42,012 nucleotides of DNA from a gamma proteobacterium symbiont of Ctena orbiculata (lineage in GTDB: Bacteria > Pseudomonadota > Gammaproteobacteria > Chromatiales > Chromatiaceae), in NCBI GenBank assembly GCA_003058525.1, contig QBVD01000016.1, positions 1 through 42,012 on the forward strand. The letters run 5' to 3'. This document shows, piece after piece, positions 28,009 to 36,691 of this stretch. The first letter of the stretch is position 1, and each line of letters starts with the position of its first letter. The notes beneath the pieces are model-generated. The model saw only the letters and a list, made by a program, of their open reading frames with translations. It was not told the origin of the DNA and searched no databases. The translations under genes and the position numbers were made by a program.

Positions 28009-28250
28009 TGTTTTTTCAATTTCAAACAGCAAAAGGTGCTGCCACAGTCACGCCGGATGACAATACCGATTTGCCAGGCGGTGCCTGTGTTGCGTTGTAT
28101 GTGTCCGTAACAGGAAATATCGCAGTGACAATGCATAACGGTGACTCGGTTACTTTCGAGAATGTCCCCGTAGGCCCGCTCGGAATTGCGGTCAAAAGGG
28201 TGCTTGCAACCGGCACTACAGCAACTGTATTGGCCCTCTATGACAGCTAA
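28008..28250 (+). CDS. spike-base protein (Rcc01079-like)
   Basis: 80 aa. VTPDDNTDLPGGACVALYVSVTGNIAV and VTFENVPVGPLGIAVKRVLATGTTATVLALY match the small beta family that forms spike bases in the Rhodobacter gene-transfer agent and related phages. ATG overlaps the stop of the large spike gene by one base (TGATG). It probably attaches the 883-aa protein to the particle. Confidence 0.8.
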   Translation: MFFQFQTAKGAATVTPDDNTDLPGGACVALYVSVTGNIAVTMHNGDSVTFENVPVGPLGIAVKRVLATGTTATVLALYDS

Positions 28251-28551
28251 TAAAATCTATGACGCCGGCGACCCTGACCAGGTAAAGAGCCGCAAGAAAG
28301 AGGCTGAAAAACTCCTCGATGCTGAGTACGAGTCCCTCAAATACATAATGGTAGACGAACGTGGTAGGACGTTCATATGGTGGTTGCTGACTCAGTGCCA
28401 TGTATACAACACCAGTTTCACTGGCAATAGCCAAACCTTCTTTCTTGAGGGTGAACGAAATGTTGGTTTACAGGTGATAGAGCGGCTTCACGCGAAACAT
28501 CTGGACGATTACCTACGCATGATGAAAGAACACGCAACCAATGAGGATTGA
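28240..28551 (+). CDS. Bbp19-like phage protein
   Basis: 103 aa from ATG 28240. The core RTFIWWLLTQCHVYNTSFTGNS and FLEGERNVGLQVIERLHAKHLDDYLRMMKE match the Bbp19 family of BPP-1-like podoviruses, encoded just upstream of scaffold and capsid. Role not established. Overlaps the spike-base gene by 11 bp; the longer frame from 28186 is not used. Confidence 0.8.
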   Translation: MTANKIYDAGDPDQVKSRKKEAEKLLDAEYESLKYIMVDERGRTFIWWLLTQCHVYNTSFTGNSQTFFLEGERNVGLQVIERLHAKHLDDYLRMMKEHATNED

Positions 28552-28553
28552 TG

Positions 28554-29303
28554 ATGGGCGATGCGGCTGAACAGACTGACACCGATACAGGCGCTACTGA
28601 TACATCCGATCCTACCCTGATAGGCGGTGACGCGGGGGCCGGCGATGGCGCCAGCGAAAACGGCCAGGGTGGTGGGCAAGATGATGGTGCCGCAGCAGAG
28701 GGTCAAGGCGAAGGCCAGGACACCGGTGGTGGCGGCGAAGGCAGTAGCGATGACACAGGTAGCGGGGACAATGACAGCGAGGGAGGCGCGCCGGAATCGT
28801 ATGAGGCGTTTGAACTTCCAGACGGTTACTCCCTAGAGGGCGAGCGGCTTGAGGGTTTCAATGAGTTTGCAAAGGCGAACAACTGGACCCAAGAACAAGC
28901 ACAGAAGGCCATCGATTATCACGCATCGCTGCAACAGCAGGACCAAGAGGCCCAGAGTAAGGTGCTCACGGACCTGCAGGCAGAGTGGGTAGAAGAGGTC
29001 AAAAACAGCGCTTTCATGAAAAGCGGCGATGGTGTTGACGCAAACTTGGGTAAAGCCAAGGGTGCGGTCGCAACACTCCAGGGTTTTCTGAATGAAGACA
29101 TGGGAGACAAGGCACCGTCGTTGGGTGAGGCCCTGGAAGATACCCGGATGGGTAATCACCCGGCCGTTGTTTTCGCGCTTCTCTCACTTGCCAAGAGGCT
29201 CGGAGAAGATGGGTTTATCGGCAGTAAAGGCTTCGGTAGCTCAAAAGATTCGAGATCAGATTCTTCGAGAGAAGAGCGTTTTTACGGTAAAGACGAGGAA
29301 TAA
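28554..29303 (+). CDS. scaffolding protein
   Basis: 249 aa. The first ~80 residues are Gly/Asp/Glu-rich and disordered. Then follow FELPDGYSLEGERLEGFNEFAKANNWTQEQAQKAID and further helices, a common podovirus scaffold layout. It would direct procapsid assembly and leave before packaging. Position directly before the capsid gene supports this. ATG 28554 gives 7-nt RBS spacing; ATG 28551 is possible. Confidence 0.82.
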   Translation: MGDAAEQTDTDTGATDTSDPTLIGGDAGAGDGASENGQGGGQDDGAAAEGQGEGQDTGGGGEGSSDDTGSGDNDSEGGAPESYEAFELPDGYSLEGERLEGFNEFAKANNWTQEQAQKAIDYHASLQQQDQEAQSKVLTDLQAEWVEEVKNSAFMKSGDGVDANLGKAKGAVATLQGFLNEDMGDKAPSLGEALEDTRMGNHPAVVFALLSLAKRLGEDGFIGSKGFGSSKDSRSDSSREERFYGKDEE

Positions 29304-29306
29304 TCG

Positions 29307-30308
29307 ATGGCTACACTTGGCAATAGTTTCTATGATCTGATCGATCTCTACAAATCGCAAGAGCCCGATGGCACCGCGGCTGATGTCATCGAGATGCTGC
29401 AGCAGACCAATGGCATTCTCGAAGACGCCATTGCAATGGAATGTAACAACGGGACCAAGCACATTCATACGGTACGTACCGGCCTGCCTTCCGTGACATG
29501 GGGCAAGCTGTATTCTGGTATCCCGCAGAGCAAGAGCCAGCGTGCTCAGGTTGAAGACACCACGGGTTTCTGCGAGGCCCTTTCGACGGTGGATAAGCGT
29601 CTTCTGGATCTGGCGGGTGCAAATCGTGGTCGGATTCGTTTGTCTGAGGCGGCTGCATTCCTGGAGGCCATGAACCAGGAAATGGCATCAAAGATATTTT
29701 ACGGCAACCTCAATGCACAACCAGAGACCTTCATGGGTTTGGCTCCGCGCTTCAATGATCTGAGTGCGCAGAACGGTGGCCAGATCATCGATGCGGGCGG
29801 CACCGGGTCCGACAACACTTCAATCTGGATGGTTGCATGGGGTGACAATCAGAGTCATCTGCTCTATCCGCGTGGCACACAGGCCGGTATCAAGCGTGAA
29901 GACAAGGGTGAGCAGCGAGTCCAAGACGGTGACGGCAATCCCTACTATGTCGAAGAGGAACTTTTCCGCTGGAATATCGGTTTGGCAGTCAAGGATTGGC
30001 GCTATGTTTCACGTATCGCCAATATTGATGTCTCAGACCTCCTGGCAGGTACAGTAGATATCTACAAATTCATGCGGAAAGCCTACTACAAGCTGAGAAC
30101 TCGCCAAGTAGCTGGCGGGCGCGTATCGGTTTATTGCAATGCAGATATCCTCGAAGCCCTTGATGCACTCGGTACCAACTCCGGGGCATCCGACAACTTC
30201 ACCCGTCTCCGTCCGATGGAGATTCAAGGTAAAGAGGTGCTGACTTATCGTGGCTTCCCGCTGCGTGAAACCGATGCACTGCTGAACACCGAGGCCCGGG
30301 TGACCTAA
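29307..30308 (+). CDS. major capsid protein
   Basis: 333 aa. Begins MATLGNSFYDLIDLYKSQ; contains GLPSVTWGKLYSGIPQSKS and FYGNLNAQPETFMGLAPRFN, and ends with RPMEIQGKEVLTYRGFPLRETDALL. These are features of the epsilon15/BPP-1 HK97-fold capsid group. It sits between scaffold and cement genes. RBS GAGGAA. Confidence 0.92.
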   Translation: MATLGNSFYDLIDLYKSQEPDGTAADVIEMLQQTNGILEDAIAMECNNGTKHIHTVRTGLPSVTWGKLYSGIPQSKSQRAQVEDTTGFCEALSTVDKRLLDLAGANRGRIRLSEAAAFLEAMNQEMASKIFYGNLNAQPETFMGLAPRFNDLSAQNGGQIIDAGGTGSDNTSIWMVAWGDNQSHLLYPRGTQAGIKREDKGEQRVQDGDGNPYYVEEELFRWNIGLAVKDWRYVSRIANIDVSDLLAGTVDIYKFMRKAYYKLRTRQVAGGRVSVYCNADILEALDALGTNSGASDNFTRLRPMEIQGKEVLTYRGFPLRETDALLNTEARVT

Positions 30309-30322
30309 CGGTAAACCGCAAT

Positions 30323-30344
30323 GAGGCGGGTTATCCGCCTCTTT
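30323..30344 (+). terminator. hairpin after the capsid gene, weak terminator
   Basis: GAGGCGG-GTTAT-CCGCCTC followed by only TTT. It probably attenuates transcription or stabilises capsid mRNA rather than stopping all late transcription. Confidence 0.55.
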
Positions 30345-30370
30345 CGATCAAGATTGTAAGAGGACATCTC

Positions 30371-30793
30371 ATGATTTTTTCAGCACAACAGCTATTTTCC
30401 GACAACCAGGCGATCACCGCTACAGCAATCTCGGAGAACGTGATTGACCTTGGTGCCCCTGGTACACCTCCCAGAGCCGCGGCTGCACTGAACCAAGATG
30501 TTGGTAAAGGCACGCCTGTCCCGATCAACGTACAGGTCACTGAGGACTTCAACAACCTAACTTCCCTGGATGTTGCGATCGAGGTCGGCGCCACTGCATC
30601 ACTTGGTACTGTGGTAGCAACCCAGAACATCCTTCTGGCTGATTTGGTCGCCGGCAAGACCATCAATCTGCAGTGCCTACCGAATGGTGTTGATCAGCGC
30701 TACCTCGGTTTGCGTTATACCGTGACTGGTACCGCGCCGACGACCGGACAGATCCACGCCGGCATCACCATGGGCAACCAGACCAACAAGTAA
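30371..30793 (+). CDS. capsid cement protein (Bbp16-like)
   Basis: 140 aa beta-rich protein. MIFSAQQLFSDNQAITATAISENVIDLG and GKGTPVPINVQVTEDFNN..., with LGLRYTVTG near the end, match the Bbp16 cementing family of BPP-1-like phages. It decorates the capsid lattice at 2- or 3-fold positions in the family. Bracketed by two hairpins, so its message may be a separate stable unit. Confidence 0.88.
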   Translation: MIFSAQQLFSDNQAITATAISENVIDLGAPGTPPRAAAALNQDVGKGTPVPINVQVTEDFNNLTSLDVAIEVGATASLGTVVATQNILLADLVAGKTINLQCLPNGVDQRYLGLRYTVTGTAPTTGQIHAGITMGNQTNK

Positions 30794-30817
30794 TTCTGTG
30801 TTGGGTCGATGACTTTT

Positions 30818-30842
30818 CCCCGGCCTTGTGCCGGGGTCTTTT
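30818..30842 (+). terminator. rho-independent terminator after the cement gene
   Basis: CCCCGGC-CTTGT-GCCGGGG followed by TCTTTT. Stronger than the one at 30323. Tail genes downstream either rely on read-through or on a promoter I do not see. Confidence 0.75.
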
Positions 30843-30854
30843 AAGAGGTGAATA

Positions 30855-31082
30855 ATGAAAGTTCGTGCAACAAAATTGGGCTACTACGGCGCCAGCCTGC
30901 GTTACCCAAACATAGAGTTTGACTACGAATACCAGCCCACGAAAGACGAAAAGCTTTCTGCAGCAGAGCGTAAGGTAAAAACCAAAGAGGATGTTGATAA
31001 GTCCTCCTGGATGGTGCCAGTAACGGCAAAGACCGAGAAACCTGCCGACGATTCTGCAAATGGCCAATCTCAAGCGAAGTAA
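30855..31082 (+). CDS. 75-aa structural-region protein
   Basis: Reads MKVRATKLGYYGASLRYPNI..., with a beta N-terminus and a Lys/Glu-rich tail. Proteins opening KVRATKxGYY are common next to capsid staple genes in this phage group; role unknown. RBS AAGAGGTG. The last 23 bp overlap the staple gene. Confidence 0.75.
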   Translation: MKVRATKLGYYGASLRYPNIEFDYEYQPTKDEKLSAAERKVKTKEDVDKSSWMVPVTAKTEKPADDSANGQSQAK

Positions 31083-31362
31083 GTCAGAACGCGAGACGCT
31101 GGTTGGGGAAGCGTCAAGCGAGGATGAGCTCTATCCCTGGGGCCTCCGCCTTCATCTTGAGGAGCCAGAGATCGAGAAGCTTGGAATCAGTGAAATTGAT
31201 GTCGGTTCCATCCTCGACATCTCCGGCAAGGTAAAGGTCACAAGCTATTCCAAACACGAGGATGACAAGGAAAGCCGGCGCAGTATTGAACTGCAGGTAA
31301 CCGATCTCACTCTCCCTGCTGGAGAAGGTCTCGCGGAAAGGCTATATGGGAAAAATAAGTGA
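31060..31362 (+). CDS. capsid staple protein
   Basis: 100 aa. Opens MANLKRSKSERE, has LYPWGLRLHLEEPEIEKLGISE and ends with SIELQVTDLTLPAG, the pattern of the staple family in epsilon15-like particles, where a short basic N-terminal arm clamps capsomers. Starts inside the previous gene (23-bp overlap) and ends over the next GTG. Confidence 0.82.
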   Translation: MANLKRSKSERETLVGEASSEDELYPWGLRLHLEEPEIEKLGISEIDVGSILDISGKVKVTSYSKHEDDKESRRSIELQVTDLTLPAGEGLAERLYGKNK

Positions 31363-31952
31363 CCAGCAAAGTCCAGATCTGCAACCTGGCTCTACTCGCT
31401 ATCGGAGCGGAATCTTACATCCAGTCCATTGACGAGCACAGCCCACAGGCGAAGGCCTGCAAACAGGCGTATGACGATATGGTCGAGGCCGCGCTTGCTG
31501 ATCACGATTGGAACTTTGCAACGCAGTACGACACCCTAGCACTTGTGGGCGAACCACCAGGTGACTGGGCCTATCAATATGCTTACCCAAACGGTTGTGT
31601 GCGAGCCAGGGAAATCATCCGACCATCAAGACAAGGGTATGACCCTATTCCATTCACCATAGCGTCTGCCAGTGATGGGAATTCCCGAGTCATCCTTACA
31701 GATGAAGCAGAGGCTCAACTGCGGTACACCGGGTTGATCACAAATCCCGGGATGTATCCGCCGATCTTTGTTGAAGCACTGGCCCTGCGGTTGTCCATGG
31801 CCATTACCATGCCGCTGACGAGGAAGCAGAAGCTGCTTGAACAACAGACAAGACTTTATCAGGGCGCCTTGATCAGGGCAGCCGCAGCATCCGGCAACGA
31901 GAGACAGGAGGACCGACCGGAGGACGCCGACTGGATAAAGGACCGTGAATAA
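31359..31952 (+). CDS. tail adaptor, T7 gp11-like
   Basis: 197 aa from GTG 31359. SKVQICNLALLAIGAESYIQSIDEHSPQA and DHDWNFATQYDTLAL are typical of the gp11/gatekeeper adaptor that joins portal to nozzle. The C-terminal helices (ALALRLSMAITMPLT) bind the portal clip in T7. Stop overlaps the nozzle start. Confidence 0.85.
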   Translation: MTSKVQICNLALLAIGAESYIQSIDEHSPQAKACKQAYDDMVEAALADHDWNFATQYDTLALVGEPPGDWAYQYAYPNGCVRAREIIRPSRQGYDPIPFTIASASDGNSRVILTDEAEAQLRYTGLITNPGMYPPIFVEALALRLSMAITMPLTRKQKLLEQQTRLYQGALIRAAAASGNERQEDRPEDADWIKDRE

Positions 31953-34090
31953 TGGCCGCAGCGATTCAACCCTCATTCTCTGGCGGTGAACTAGCGCCGG
32001 CGCTTCATGGGCGTACTGATCTCGCGAAATACCATACTGGCCTCAAAACATGCCTGAACTGGTTTGTCCATGCACAGGGCGGCGTGTCCACTCGTTCCGG
32101 GTTTCAGTTCATCGTCGAGGTCAAGGATTCTTCTCGGTTTACCCGCCTAATACCGTTTTCCTTCAACGCTGAAGATACATACGCGCTCGAGTTCGGTCAT
32201 GAGTACATGCGTGTGATCCGCCTGGGTGCGCAAGTTGAAAGCGCGGGCTCTCCCGTTGAAATCGTAACACCTTACCAGGAGAGTGAGCTCCGAGGACTCG
32301 ACTTCGTGCAGTCAGCGGATGTGATCACTATCGTTCATCCCAATCACGCCCCAAGAGAGCTATCCAGAACATCACACACAAGCTGGTCGCTTGATTTGAT
32401 CACTTTCGCGCCAACGATATCGGCGCCAATTAATCTCACATCGACACAGGTGGTTAATGACTGGTTGTCGGCTAGGCCCTATGCCTCTGGGGATATCGTT
32501 AACCATAATGGGGTGTATTACCGGTGCTACAGCGTCCACACGTCATCATCACTGAGTGAGCCTGGTGTTGGCGCACAATGGGAAAATTATTGGGTTGTCC
32601 ATCTCAATGCCAGAAAATACAAGGTCACCGCGGTATCCGATGGTGGTGAGGAGTCGTTGCCCTCCGCTGAATATGACATGACATCGGCTGGGTTATTGTC
32701 TTGGGACGCGGTGACTGACGCTGTGTCCTATTACATCTACGTGGAAACAAACAATCTTTACAGCTATGTAGGGCGGACTGATACAAACGAGTTTCAGGAT
32801 TCAAACATAGTACCTGACGAAACGTCCAACCCTCCCAAAACGAGAGTGCTTTTCGATGCGGCTGGTAAGTATCCGGGTGCCGTTACCTACCATGAGCAGC
32901 GCCTGGCGTTTGGAGGCAGTGATAATGATCCACAGACCTTCTGGACATCGCGCACAGGATCATTCCACAACATGCAGGTATCGAGCCCATCGACCGATGA
33001 GGATGCGATAACAGCCACGCTTGTGGCAAATCAGGTCAATCGCATTAAGCATCTGGTATCACTCAACGACCTGTTGATTTTGACCGCGGGTGCTGAGTGG
33101 CGTATTACGTCATTTGATCAGGCGTTTTCGTTCTCCAACATTCGACGCAAACCACAGGGGTATCGAGGCGCCGGCGATGTCAAGCCACTGGTGATTGGCG
33201 GGACCGTTCTCTACACCCTACCGAAATCGTCTGTAGTCAGGGATTTTGAGTACTCGCTGGAGAGCGATGTCTATTCGGGTAGCGATCTGACAATCCTGTC
33301 AAAGCATCTTTTTGAGAATCATTCTGTTGTCTCCTGGGCGCACCAGCAGCACCCCTATGGAATTGTCTGGGGTGTGCGTGATGACGGCGTATTGCTCGGC
33401 CTGACATACCAGCGGGAGCATAAGGTCTGGGCTTGGCACAGGCACACGACAGAGGGTGAGTTTGAGGACGTGATATCGATCTCTGAAGGGCTTGAGGATG
33501 CGGTCTATGCGGTGATCAAGCGCACGATCAGGGGCCAGACCAAGCGGTATATCGAACGACTACACACCCGCCTATTTGATGCTGTTGAGGATGCGTTTTT
33601 TGTAGACTCTGGCCTGACTTATTCAGGGTCGCCGGCGACTACCATCACTGGGCTTGAACACCTTGAGGGCATGGAGGTTGTCGCACTTGCCGACGGCAAC
33701 GTGATCAAGGGTCTGACAGTCTTGGGCGGCCAGGTAGTACTCCAACACGAGGCAAGCGTTGTTCACGTAGGCTTGCCCTATGTGTGTGATATCGAGACGC
33801 TTAACCCGCCAATCCAGGCAGCCTATGGAAAGAAGCGCACGGTGACCAAACTGCAAATGCAGGTCGAAAAGACCCGCGGTCTATGGGCTGGTCCAAATTC
33901 AGAGAACCTGTATGAACTGAAGCAGAGAGAATATGAGGATTGGGGCGAGCCGACGGCACTGAAGACTGGGTTTATGGAAACCACGATAAGCCACACTTGG
34001 CAAGGCGATGGATCTGTCCTCATACGACAAAACGATCCTTTGCCCGCGTCCATATTGTCACTAATACCGGATTATGAGCTTGGTGAGTGA
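31952..34090 (+). CDS. tail nozzle protein, T7 gp12-like
   Basis: 712 aa. PSFSGGELAPALHGRTDLAKYHTGL followed by NWFVHAQGGVSTRSGFQFI is the strongly conserved start of podoviral nozzle proteins. The rest is beta-propeller-like (many WxxR and TYHEQRLAFGGSDNDPQTFWTSRTG strands). It forms the hexameric tail tube end. Overlaps the gp13-like gene by 17 bp. Confidence 0.9.
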   Translation: MAAAIQPSFSGGELAPALHGRTDLAKYHTGLKTCLNWFVHAQGGVSTRSGFQFIVEVKDSSRFTRLIPFSFNAEDTYALEFGHEYMRVIRLGAQVESAGSPVEIVTPYQESELRGLDFVQSADVITIVHPNHAPRELSRTSHTSWSLDLITFAPTISAPINLTSTQVVNDWLSARPYASGDIVNHNGVYYRCYSVHTSSSLSEPGVGAQWENYWVVHLNARKYKVTAVSDGGEESLPSAEYDMTSAGLLSWDAVTDAVSYYIYVETNNLYSYVGRTDTNEFQDSNIVPDETSNPPKTRVLFDAAGKYPGAVTYHEQRLAFGGSDNDPQTFWTSRTGSFHNMQVSSPSTDEDAITATLVANQVNRIKHLVSLNDLLILTAGAEWRITSFDQAFSFSNIRRKPQGYRGAGDVKPLVIGGTVLYTLPKSSVVRDFEYSLESDVYSGSDLTILSKHLFENHSVVSWAHQQHPYGIVWGVRDDGVLLGLTYQREHKVWAWHRHTTEGEFEDVISISEGLEDAVYAVIKRTIRGQTKRYIERLHTRLFDAVEDAFFVDSGLTYSGSPATTITGLEHLEGMEVVALADGNVIKGLTVLGGQVVLQHEASVVHVGLPYVCDIETLNPPIQAAYGKKRTVTKLQMQVEKTRGLWAGPNSENLYELKQREYEDWGEPTALKTGFMETTISHTWQGDGSVLIRQNDPLPASILSLIPDYELGE

Positions 34091-34556
34091 GTACACAATT
34101 GAGCCAGCGCAGGTCAAAGATATTGATGAGCTCCTGCAGGATATCCGATATGCGGATCTTCAAGAGATCAGAGCGCTTTCACCGACAGATCCAAAAACCG
34201 TTCTAAGGCAATCACTGCGCATCAGTTTCGAGGCCTACACCCTGAGAATCAGGGGGCGCGTGGCTTGTATTTATGGCGTTGGCGTCATGTCCTGGCTAAA
34301 CAAGGATGGGGCGCCATGGCTGATCGGCACCAACCTGATCGCACAAAACACCCGATTATTTCTCAGGCTCTCCCGGGAAATATCGACACCTTTGCTCAGT
34401 AAGTACCGTCATCTACGACAATGGGTAGATGCGAGGAACCGGTTATCAATTCTATGGCTCAAGTGGTTGGGGTTTCAGTTCCATGATCCAGAACCCATCG
34501 GCAGGGATGGTGAGCTGTTTTATCTCTTCACGATGGAGAATGACACATGTGTATAG
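34074..34556 (+). CDS. T7 gp13-like protein
   Basis: 160 aa with a GNAT-like outline (ACIYGVGVMSWLNKDGAPWLIGTNLIA; LSILWLKWLGFQFHDPEPIG). In T7 and relatives gp13 is needed for correct assembly of the internal core. Position between nozzle and the gp14-like gene supports the call. Overlaps both neighbours. Confidence 0.8.
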   Translation: MSLVSEYTIEPAQVKDIDELLQDIRYADLQEIRALSPTDPKTVLRQSLRISFEAYTLRIRGRVACIYGVGVMSWLNKDGAPWLIGTNLIAQNTRLFLRLSREISTPLLSKYRHLRQWVDARNRLSILWLKWLGFQFHDPEPIGRDGELFYLFTMENDTCV

Positions 34557-35074
34557 CCCAAGGTAATGCTGGCATCGCAACCAAAGGTAATGCTGGCATC
34601 GCAACCAAAGGTAATGCTGGCATCGCAACCAGTGTAGGTGGCACGCTTCTGCAGGCCTATGCACAGAACCGAAGCGGCAGGATGAATGCGGCCATTCAGC
34701 GGTCAAACGCGCAGTCCTATGAAGACCAGGTTACCCAGGCCAGGGCAGCCGGCCGATCAGAGGAGCAGAGACAACGGATCAGCACCAAACGTGCCCTTGG
34801 TACGGCCCGGGCGTCGATAGCAGCCAATGGCTTCGATGTTGGTAGCGGCAGCGCTCTCGATCGAGTCGGCGATATTGCGAAGTTTGGCGAACTGGACGCA
34901 CTTACCATCCGGTACAACACTGAACTCCAGGCCCGCGGTCACCAAGCGGATGCGGATCAGGCCCGCCTACTTGCGGACTTGGAAGAAGATACCGGTAACC
35001 TCAATGCCGCGGCCACGCTTCTATCTGGCGCAACGTCCGTTCATGACCGCTGGTACAAACTGAACAAGGAGTGA
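34547..35074 (+). CDS. internal virion protein, T7 gp14-like
   Basis: 175 aa. After MCIAQ come three copies of GNAGIATK (DNA repeat below), then SVGGTLLQAYAQNRSGRMNAAIQR and long Ala/Arg/Gln helices, as in gp14-type ejection proteins that enter the outer membrane at infection. The usual membrane-active N-terminus of gp14 homologues may be altered by the repeats. Overlaps gp13-like by 10 bp. Confidence 0.78.
   Translation: MCIAQGNAGIATKGNAGIATKGNAGIATSVGGTLLQAYAQNRSGRMNAAIQRSNAQSYEDQVTQARAAGRSEEQRQRISTKRALGTARASIAANGFDVGSGSALDRVGDIAKFGELDALTIRYNTELQARGHQADADQARLLADLEEDTGNLNAAATLLSGATSVHDRWYKLNKE
34562..34631 (+). repeat. 24-bp tandem repeat, three copies
   Basis: Unit GGTAATGCTGGCATCGCAAC plus CAAA, at 34562, 34586 and 34610 (last copy short by 2 bp). 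Copies are identical and in frame (8 aa, GNAGIATK), so gain or loss keeps the gene open. Identity points to recent expansion or ongoing slippage. Confidence 0.92.
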
Positions 35075-35077
35075 TCC

Positions 35078-36691
35078 ATGCCAATAGTACCCGAGGCGCA
35101 GCCGCACCAAGTCACTCCACAGGTTGGCCCCTCAACCGCGATCAATATCAGAACCAATCCTGATAATTTTGGCGGCCAGATCGGCGCTGAGCTTCGCCGG
35201 ACTGGCGATGTTATGAGCCGTCGCGCTATTGAGATGAAGCAGGAGAACGACAAGACAGCGGCATATGAGCTTGATAATGAGTTCAGCGAGGCTGTGCGTG
35301 ATTTGCTGCACCACCGAGATGACGCTTTTTACCGTAAGAACGGCCGGGATGCCTTTGAGGCCTATGAGTCCACAAAAATGGAGATGGACAAGCTGAAGAC
35401 TGAGTACACGAAGCGTGCTGCGAACGATACTCAGCGAAGGATGTTTGAGCAGGTTGCCGGCGGGCGGATCGAGAGTTCCCTGAATGCTATGTCGAGGCAT
35501 TCCTCAAGAGAGCGCGTGAAGTGGCTCGATAGTGTTGACGAAGCCAGGGCGACTGAGGAGTCGCAGAACGCTATCGGCGCATGGCGAGATCCCGCTGCGG
35601 TGAAGATCCATATCCGTACTGGTGCCAATGCCATTGCCGACCGCCTGGAGCGTTCTGGTGCATCCGCTGAAGAGATCCAGAGCAAGGTCGAGGCCTATGA
35701 GACACAGATCCACAAGCAGATCATCGGCGCCATGGCGGATGATAATCCAGGCAAAGCGCGAGCATACTTTGAGGAGCATGAAGACAGGATTGATGCTGAT
35801 GAGCATGCGGTGATCGCTGATATGCTTGAAGAGGAGACTTTGCTGGAAGAGGTTCAGTTTATGTCCGACCAAATCTGGTCGCACTACAGTAAATTTGAGG
35901 ACAAACTTGCTGCTGCCCGTACCCTGGAAGGCAAGGTAAGGGAAGGCGTGGTCAAAGATATCAAAGTACGCCAAGCTGAAGAGCAGGCCATCGAGCGACT
36001 GAATGAAAAGCAGGCCTACGACCAGGGTGAGGTCGCTGTGAGGAACGGCGCAAAACCAAGTGAACTCCCTGTGTCACTGCGTAGCCAGATGGATGCTGAC
36101 AGTCTCACGGCGCTGGATCGCCTCTATGTGAAGATAAAGTCCGGTGATCCGATCGTGACGGTCCCTGATTTGTGGAACAGCTTCCAGTCCATGGCCTATA
36201 CCGACCCCGAGGCATTTCTGAAGGTGAAGCTCCACACCCTCCAGGATCAGATCGAAAAGCCTGATCTCGATCGACTGTACTCACTTCAGCGGGCATTGCG
36301 TGGTAGCTCAACAGATCGTGACTATTTCACCGAGGTGCAGGATCTACGCACCCAGGTGAATCAGCTGTTTAAGGACACGAAAAGTGAGGAGGCTATTCAG
36401 ATGCACCAGCGTGTGCAGATGAAGGCGACCAAGCGAGAAGCTGAACTCAATCGAAAACTCACCCCGGTGGAGAAGATGCAGTTGGTTAACGATACCTACC
36501 GTGAGGTGGTGACCGATAGAGGGTTTATCTGGGATGCCAGGAAACGAGAGTTCGAGATCACGGCCGAGGGTGTACCTGATTTTCTGATTGATGAGATCGT
36601 TGTGGTGCTTGAGTTAGAGGGCATGGAGGCCAGCGAGGAGAACATCCAAAAGGCCTACCGTGCCATGATGGGGGCACCAAATGGCCGATGA
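35078..36691 (+). CDS. internal virion protein, T7 gp15-like
   Basis: 537 aa, largely helical/coiled coil (RRTGDVMSRRAIEMKQEND; MLEEETLLEEVQFMSDQIW; VREGVVKDIKVRQAEEQAIERL). Gene order nozzle-gp13-gp14-here-giant protein mirrors T7, where gp15 forms the periplasmic tube of the ejection machine. The C-terminal part has a short helical domain (VPDFLIDEIVVVLELEGMEA). Overlaps the next gene by 11 bp. Confidence 0.8.
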   Translation: MPIVPEAQPHQVTPQVGPSTAINIRTNPDNFGGQIGAELRRTGDVMSRRAIEMKQENDKTAAYELDNEFSEAVRDLLHHRDDAFYRKNGRDAFEAYESTKMEMDKLKTEYTKRAANDTQRRMFEQVAGGRIESSLNAMSRHSSRERVKWLDSVDEARATEESQNAIGAWRDPAAVKIHIRTGANAIADRLERSGASAEEIQSKVEAYETQIHKQIIGAMADDNPGKARAYFEEHEDRIDADEHAVIADMLEEETLLEEVQFMSDQIWSHYSKFEDKLAAARTLEGKVREGVVKDIKVRQAEEQAIERLNEKQAYDQGEVAVRNGAKPSELPVSLRSQMDADSLTALDRLYVKIKSGDPIVTVPDLWNSFQSMAYTDPEAFLKVKLHTLQDQIEKPDLDRLYSLQRALRGSSTDRDYFTEVQDLRTQVNQLFKDTKSEEAIQMHQRVQMKATKREAELNRKLTPVEKMQLVNDTYREVVTDRGFIWDARKREFEITAEGVPDFLIDEIVVVLELEGMEASEENIQKAYRAMMGAPNGR

